Assembly: GCA_963681505.1 (NCBI GenBank)
Contig: OY811972.1
Span: 4,425,332-4,489,331, forward strand
DNA length: 64,000 nucleotides
DNA from: Eunapius fragilis
Lineage: Eukaryota > Porifera > Demospongiae > Spongillida > Spongillidae
Direction of reading: 5' to 3'
Under the pieces are notes generated by a model. It saw only the letters and a list, made by a program, of their open reading frames with translations, made no database searches and was not told where the DNA came from. Below are positions 59,348 to 64,000 of the stretch, one piece after another (the first letter of the stretch is position 1; each line of letters begins with the position of its first letter). Position numbers and translations under genes: made by a program.

Positions 59348-59719
59348 GTGTGGCTCTGGGTAACGCACAGAGATTATTGCCTATATGATACACATACAGC
59401 GAGTGTATAGGTACAAATGTGGGAAAGGTGTGGCGGATGACTATACGAACTGCAATGGCTGATGGACCCTTGTGGGTTCAAGGCTGTATGCTGGGGAGGG
59501 ATTGTATGTTTAGCCGCTACAATGTATACAGCAGCGGCTCGCTAGAGTGGAAAATCACACCTCGCTAGAGTGGAAAATAGCAATTATTCATTGGAATTTA
59601 ATGTCCACATAACGAGATTCAGATCGTTTCCACTCAAAATCACGACATCACTGATTACGTTGCTTTTCAACTTTAGCATGTGACTTCCGCATGACCCTAA
59701 AACTATTATTAACTCTCCA

Positions 59720-59875
59720 CACGTACGTGTACATACACACGCCCACCCGGCCAGACGCAAAACGATACGCAAAGGATGCAAACTACTTAGCGTGTAACAA
59801 GCGCGCGCACACACAAACACACACACACGCACACACGTGCACACCACACACACACACATGCACGCAAAAAGACAC
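59720..59875 (+). repeat. CA-rich low-complexity tract
   Basis: Imperfect (CA)n with CG interruptions, matched by a similar tract on the other side of the hAT gene (62760-62845). Confidence 0.85.
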
Positions 59876-60157
59876 ACCAATGGTCAACATTAACGGTTGC
59901 CCGCTGGCCCGACGCAATTAGAAATTGTCATCGGACCAGTTATATTGCTATATTTGTGGCCCGCAGGGGCAAGTTAAATCATGCTGTTTACAGGCCCTGC
60001 CATTTTTTTCAACTCATCCCTACAAGGAAGTACTTACACAAACTGTGGTTAACCTACCACAACCCAATTCTCAACAGTGTACATAGCAACTGATTAATTA
60101 GTAACGCTTCCGTGCACGATGGGGTGTTGAGAATCGGCAGCGTGTTTTAATAACTGC

Positions 60158-62446
60158 ATGCCCACAATCAAAACCACCTGGTTCGCAATGTCCGCTCTGA
60201 TGCCTCCAGCGGCTGACCGCTTCCCAGGCAAACAGCCACCACGAAAGAAAAGGATGACGGAAAAGGATATAGAAGAGAGAAGAAAGTTGTATGAAGAAGA
60301 GAAGCGTGAACGGGTGTTTGATCCAGAGGGTACTTGGATAGTACGATGGCCATGGGTTGCATTTGATGACGAAAAATCCCTTGTTTATTGCAAGGTGTGT
60401 CGTGAATATAAAGATGCAGCTGACAGGTAAGCTGCACTAAAAACAATTTATATTGGTTATACCACACACTTTAACCATCCCTGCCTAAGATTAGATACGC
60501 TTTTTGCATACTTTAGATCATCCAGTTTTTTTATTGGAAAAGAATTGGAAGGACTGCGAACCAATGCTTTGGTTTCCCATGATGACAGTACGAAACATAA
60601 GTTGTGCATGAAGAAGAAGTCTTTCAAGGAGAATACCAGTGCCATAAAACCTATCAAGCAAGTGCTTCAGAAGATGGAGATGCAATTTGAGCACTGTATG
60701 GTTAATGCTTTCCACGTTGCCTACTACATTGCAAAAAATGAGAAGCCATATTCTGACTTTCCAGGCTTAATTGCCCTTAATGTGCGTACTGGATCACAAA
60801 TGCCATTGTGGTACAAGTCAGATATAGCTTGTAATAGGTTCATATACGATATCTACAATGAGCAAATAGATCAGCTCATTACCAAGTTATGTGAGGCTCG
60901 TTTCTTTTCAGTTATGATTGATGGCAGCACAGACAGTGCAAATATTGAAAATGAACTGGTTTATGTGCGATATCTAGATATGGGTACCGGTGTTGTTACA
61001 TCTTTTATTGGCATAGAGGACACAAAACATGCAACAGCAGAAGGCATCCTCGAAACTGTTGATGCTATATTTACCCGTGTAGGAGTGTTGGATTGGCGTA
61101 ACAAAGTAGTTGCTCTGGGTACAGATGGGGCAGCTGTCAATTTAGGTAGCAAGGATGGTGTAGCTGCAAAGCTACGCCGTGACATCAGCCATTTAGTGAC
61201 AGTGCACTGTATTGCTCATCGGTTAGAGCTTGGTATTTTAAATGCTATACAGCAACATCCCAGATTGACTCAGCTCAATGATGCCCTTGCTCACTTGTAT
61301 GAGCAATACAAACAAAGTCCGAAGGCCTTGAGGGAACTAAAGATGCTTGGTGAGGTATTGGAAGAGAAGGTTCTGAAACCAACAAACCTTTCGGGTGCTC
61401 GATGGCTACCATTCCATTATAGAGCTTTACTCACTGCTTGCCAAAGTTACAGGGTATTTGTTACACATTTTGAGGAAATTATCAGCCCAGATCGACCCAG
61501 AAAATCATCACCAACCCAGATTGGAAGAGCAAAGAATCTGCTTAAGTTTATGAAAGACTTTGAGTGCTTGCTGTTTATGTTTTTCATGTGTGACATTCTT
61601 CATTGCCTTTCACAACTAAGTCTTACCTTTCAAAAGGATGACCTCACTGTGGGTGAAGCATTAGAGAAGTATGAGGAAACCTGTCTCCAAATCACAGATT
61701 TAGTAGGAAATGGTACAGGTATATGGCAAAGCAAGGTGATGGCTGCTTTGATTACTACCCCTGCAATTTATGAGGGTGTGGAGTTGAATAATGTTAATGC
61801 TACCCCAAGTGCAACAGAAACTAGGACAAGGGTCAAGGAAGATATCTGCAGCTCAATTTTAAGACACCTTGATGATCGTCTTAAAGACTTAAGTCAGGAT
61901 AGTATCCTAGCACAATTTAAGGCTCTTGATCCATCAACATGGCCAAACCTTGACCACCATGATTTTTCTTCTAAGAAATCTTTCATTGAATCTGGCAAAC
62001 AGAATGTCATCACACTTCATAAACATTACATCAACATATTGAGATGCACTAATGTTGCTGTAGAATCCTTGTTGAGTGAGTTTGTTGGGTACAAGACATA
62101 TGCCCTTTCCAGGAGAAATATTGCTTTACGCACACTTTTTTCCGACATTGTGAGGACCCCAAACACCAAGAGCAAATTTCCTGGCTTAGCGACCTTAATG
62201 GAACTCTATCTTATCATGCCCATAAGTACAGCTTGCTGTGAAAGAGGATTTTCTTGCATGAAGCGCATAAAGAATGACTGGAGGGCTTCATTGAAAACAC
62301 CATCTTTAACACGATTGATGTACTTATCACTAGAGGGACCACATCCAGATGTGTTTGATGCCAGAGCTGCTGTGCACAGATGGTGGGGTCAGGTCTTCGC
62401 AAGAGGCGTCCTGGGTTCAACCCCAACCTCAACCAGCAAGAAGTAG
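60158..62446 (+). CDS. hAT-superfamily transposase with TTF-type zinc finger
   Basis: Exon 1 60158-60426 and exon 2 60517-62446 join in phase 2 across a 90-bp GT-AG intron (732 aa). A BED/TTF-like finger spans the junction (WPWVAFDDEKSLVYCKVCRE, then FFIGKELEG and HDDSTKHKL). The DUF4371-like RNase H core has FFSVMIDGSTDSANIENELV and the second acidic site in VALGTDGAAVNLGSKDG, then VHCIAHRLELG. The hAT dimerisation block is STACCERGFSCMKRIKNDWR. It resembles ZNF862/C17orf113-type proteins. Only the last 20 codons look wrong: at about 62392 a one-base shift moves the natural tail (LRKRRPGFNPNLNQQEVVLE, then LHEIEDSDEAG) into the next frame, which runs to 62604. A start at 60188 is also possible. 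Active or recently active. Confidence 0.88.
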
Positions 62447-62604
62447 TGCTAGAAGACTTGGCTGCTGAGCTTCACGAAATAGAGGATAGTGATGAGGCAG
62501 GAGTACCCCTAGCTATTCCTTCAGAAAACAAGGATAACTCTAAATGCATTAAGTTACATGTACCGGACAATGACACTCCATGTTGCTCGAATTCACTTGT
62601 GTAA
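62380..62604 (+). pseudogene. shifted C-terminal tail of the hAT transposase
   Basis: In this frame LRKRRPGFNPNLNQQEVV, EDLAAELHEIEDSDEAG and a TAA at 62602 continue naturally from the dimerisation block, unlike the in-frame ending GVLGSTPTSTSKK. This supports a single-base indel, or a sequencing error, near 62392. Confidence 0.6.
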
Positions 62605-62654
62605 ATGTATATAACTACAGGATGCTATTAATTAAATATGTGAATGGTTAATTA

Positions 62655-62740
62655 ATAACAAGGGCCAGTGGGTCGTGCAAGTTACTTGTCCTGCGGGGCC
62701 TGTAGGTTCCATCAACCACTGGCCCCACAGGGCAAGTAGC
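62655..62740. repeat. short inverted repeat downstream of hAT
   Basis: GGCCAGTGG...CTTGTCCTGCGGGGCC pairs with GGCCCCACAGGGCAAGT near 62718. A related GGCCCGCAGGGGCAAGTTA lies at 59962-59980, before the gene. These CAGGG/CAAGT-type ends may be degenerate hAT termini, but no 8-bp duplication was found. Confidence 0.4.
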
Positions 62741-62759
62741 CCAAAGTGCTTAATGTTGA

Positions 62760-62845
62760 CCCCTGCACACACGAAAACACACGCAAGCACACAGACACAC
62801 ACGCACACAAACACACACGCTCGCACGCACACACACACGTACGCG
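62760..62845 (+). repeat. CA-rich low-complexity tract
   Basis: Imperfect (CA)n with CG interruptions; companion of 59720-59875. Confidence 0.85.
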
Positions 62846-63244
62846 CATGCGGATCAGAATGACTCCAGAAGCTCTGTGAAGTCCTGACCATTATGATTAA
62901 TAACTACACTGTCTGGTTTGCCAAAAGCCATGCATGCGTAGGAACCATACTGACTTGTAAATGCATCAACATGTATAATCAACAGTACAGCTAGTGCATG
63001 CGCATTGCAGATATTTAGCCAAGCACAACAGAGTACTAGCTTGTACGATATAAGTGCACATCTCACCGCGAGTAGGCAAAGCCACGAACACGTTGCTGTG
63101 CATACTTAAATCTTCAGCTTGAGCATAACCACTGTTGCTCGATAGAGATCTGCCAGAGGTCACGTTGACGATCGAAGCAATGGCATGCACTATAATTAGA
63201 ATGCATGTATTTTATTAATTTTTGCTTGTGCTTTTTGGCGTGTC

Positions 63245-63690
63245 ATGGCGGCTCGAAAATATCTCAAGCTTGTTGATAAGGTGCGAGTTATAGAAGAAGT
63301 GAGCTGTGGACGGACGTTCACAATTGATGTGGCTAAAGAATTCCAGGTAGGAAAAAGTCAGGTATACAAGATACTAAAAGCAAAGGAGTATATTAAAAAG
63401 GCCACGCGATGTATGGCTTTGAAATGTAGATATCCAGCGATTGATCAAGCCATATTTGACTGCCTTTGTTTTTTTCGAATTTTGAAATCCCGTAAACCAT
63501 TGCCAGTTACAAGGACCCTATTAAATGTTGTTGCTCTAAAGGAAGCAAAAATCTGAATATTACTAACTTTAAGGCCTATGATGGCTGGTTTTGGCGTTGG
63601 TGTTGACGATACGATGTCAGTCACTCACTGCGACTGGTAGGGGAAGCTGGAGAGGTAAATGTAGAGATATGATCCCCAGTCTGGAACATA
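63245..63690 (+). pseudogene. pogo/Tigger transposase, N-terminal fragment
   Basis: MAARKYLKLVDKVRVIEEVS to AKEFQVGKSQVYKILKAKE is the CENP-B/psq-type helix-turn-helix. CRYPAIDQAIFDCLCFFRIL opens the second CENP-B DNA-binding domain. After a stop at 63556 and a shift, NFKAYDGWFWRWC and LVGEAGEVNVE still match the family (FKASNGWL..VGEAG). The DDE catalytic core is absent, so it is inactive. Related to the Tigger-like MITE at 24638. Confidence 0.75.
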
Positions 63691-63699
63691 TTGTTCGAC

Positions 63700-64000
63700 T
63701 CATGTCCCAAAATGAGCCATCATTCGATTGTGGCCTAAATATCAGACTGGATCACATTGTCACTAGCTATCATACTTGACCTGACTGATAGATATGGAAT
63801 GATGGCTATATCATACTTGGTACAGTCTGAATCATTTTGGCTGTGTAGAGGGATTGGAAGCGAATCACGTGCGCCATACCTATGTGCGAGACATCCAGGG
63901 TAGTGGTAATCGCACCTCAGAACTTGTGTAGGAGTGATTTTTGTTGAGGCATTGTCCAAATTTGACTTGAATCTTCTTCAAGGTAAGCCGCAATACACAG
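63700..64000. other. no recognisable gene to window end
   Basis: No recognisable remains of a Tigger DDE domain and no other feature I can support. Confidence 0.35.

Noticed and set aside
59720-62845. CA-rich tracts on both sides of the hAT gene as its terminal repeats
   Set aside because: Low complexity, not inverted relative to each other, and no 8-bp duplication.

Overview
The window is eukaryotic, AT-rich, and made mostly of transposable elements in many states of decay. Coding exons have GT-AG introns, many of them only 45-150 bp long. There are few intact host-like genes: an animal haem peroxidase with a signal peptide, a seven-transmembrane receptor-like protein and a cytosolic sulfotransferase. 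The element families are CR1/L2-like LINE, Ty3 with integrase before RT, CACTA tnp2, hAT, THAP/P-like, pogo/Tigger and YqaJ nuclease genes. Together these suggest an invertebrate, most likely a marine basal metazoan such as a demosponge; that placement is inference. I saw no rRNA, tRNA or CRISPR array.

Layout. 0-9.6 kb: a foldback element, the receptor gene on minus, two short inverted-repeat elements and the sulfotransferase. 10.4-24.6 kb: a 5'-truncated CR1-like LINE split by one 10,449-bp DNA transposon (13048-23496). The transposon has related terminal inverted repeats and a TTCT target duplication; removing it restores the LINE reading frame. It carries two intact-looking, 11-exon, divergently transcribed genes: an RNase H-fold transposase-like protein on plus (872 aa) and a protein with a ParB-like GGNHSR motif on minus (724 aa). 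They share a 114-bp intergenic promoter. This is the most interesting object in the window. 24.6-28.4 kb: a Tigger-like MITE and a possible 2.5-kb TIR element full of minisatellites. 28.6-30.8 kb: the peroxidase. 30.8-36.5 kb: mostly non-coding, with candidate exons, a MITE with many short palindromes, and a 128-bp near-perfect hairpin flanked by a 9-bp direct repeat.

36.7-41.6 kb: a young Ty3-type LTR retrotransposon on minus with the copia-like order gag-PR-INT-RT-RH (Gmr1-like). Its 5' LTR is complete, its 3' LTR is cut to 52 bp, and one in-frame TGA interrupts the polyprotein. It sits in older transposon genes (41.6-45.8 kb): a P/THAP-like C-terminus, a RYAAGYV-type gene on minus, and a dead YqaJ nuclease gene. 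46-50.7 kb: a CACTA tnp2 pseudogene interrupted by a solo LTR (5-bp TSD) and joined in frame to a reverse-transcriptase fragment. 52-55.4 kb: a gypsy integrase scrap, then a GC-richer tract with a broken virion-like beta-domain ORF and clustered short palindromic repeats. 55.4-57.3 kb: a second, more decayed copy of the P/THAP-like plus RYAAGYV unit. 60.1-62.6 kb: a nearly intact hAT transposase gene. 63.2-63.7 kb: a pogo/Tigger transposase fragment.

No host operon or pathway links the genes. What works together are the gene pairs inside mobile elements: the divergent transposase/ParB-like pair, and the convergent P-like/RYAAGYV pair that is seen twice.
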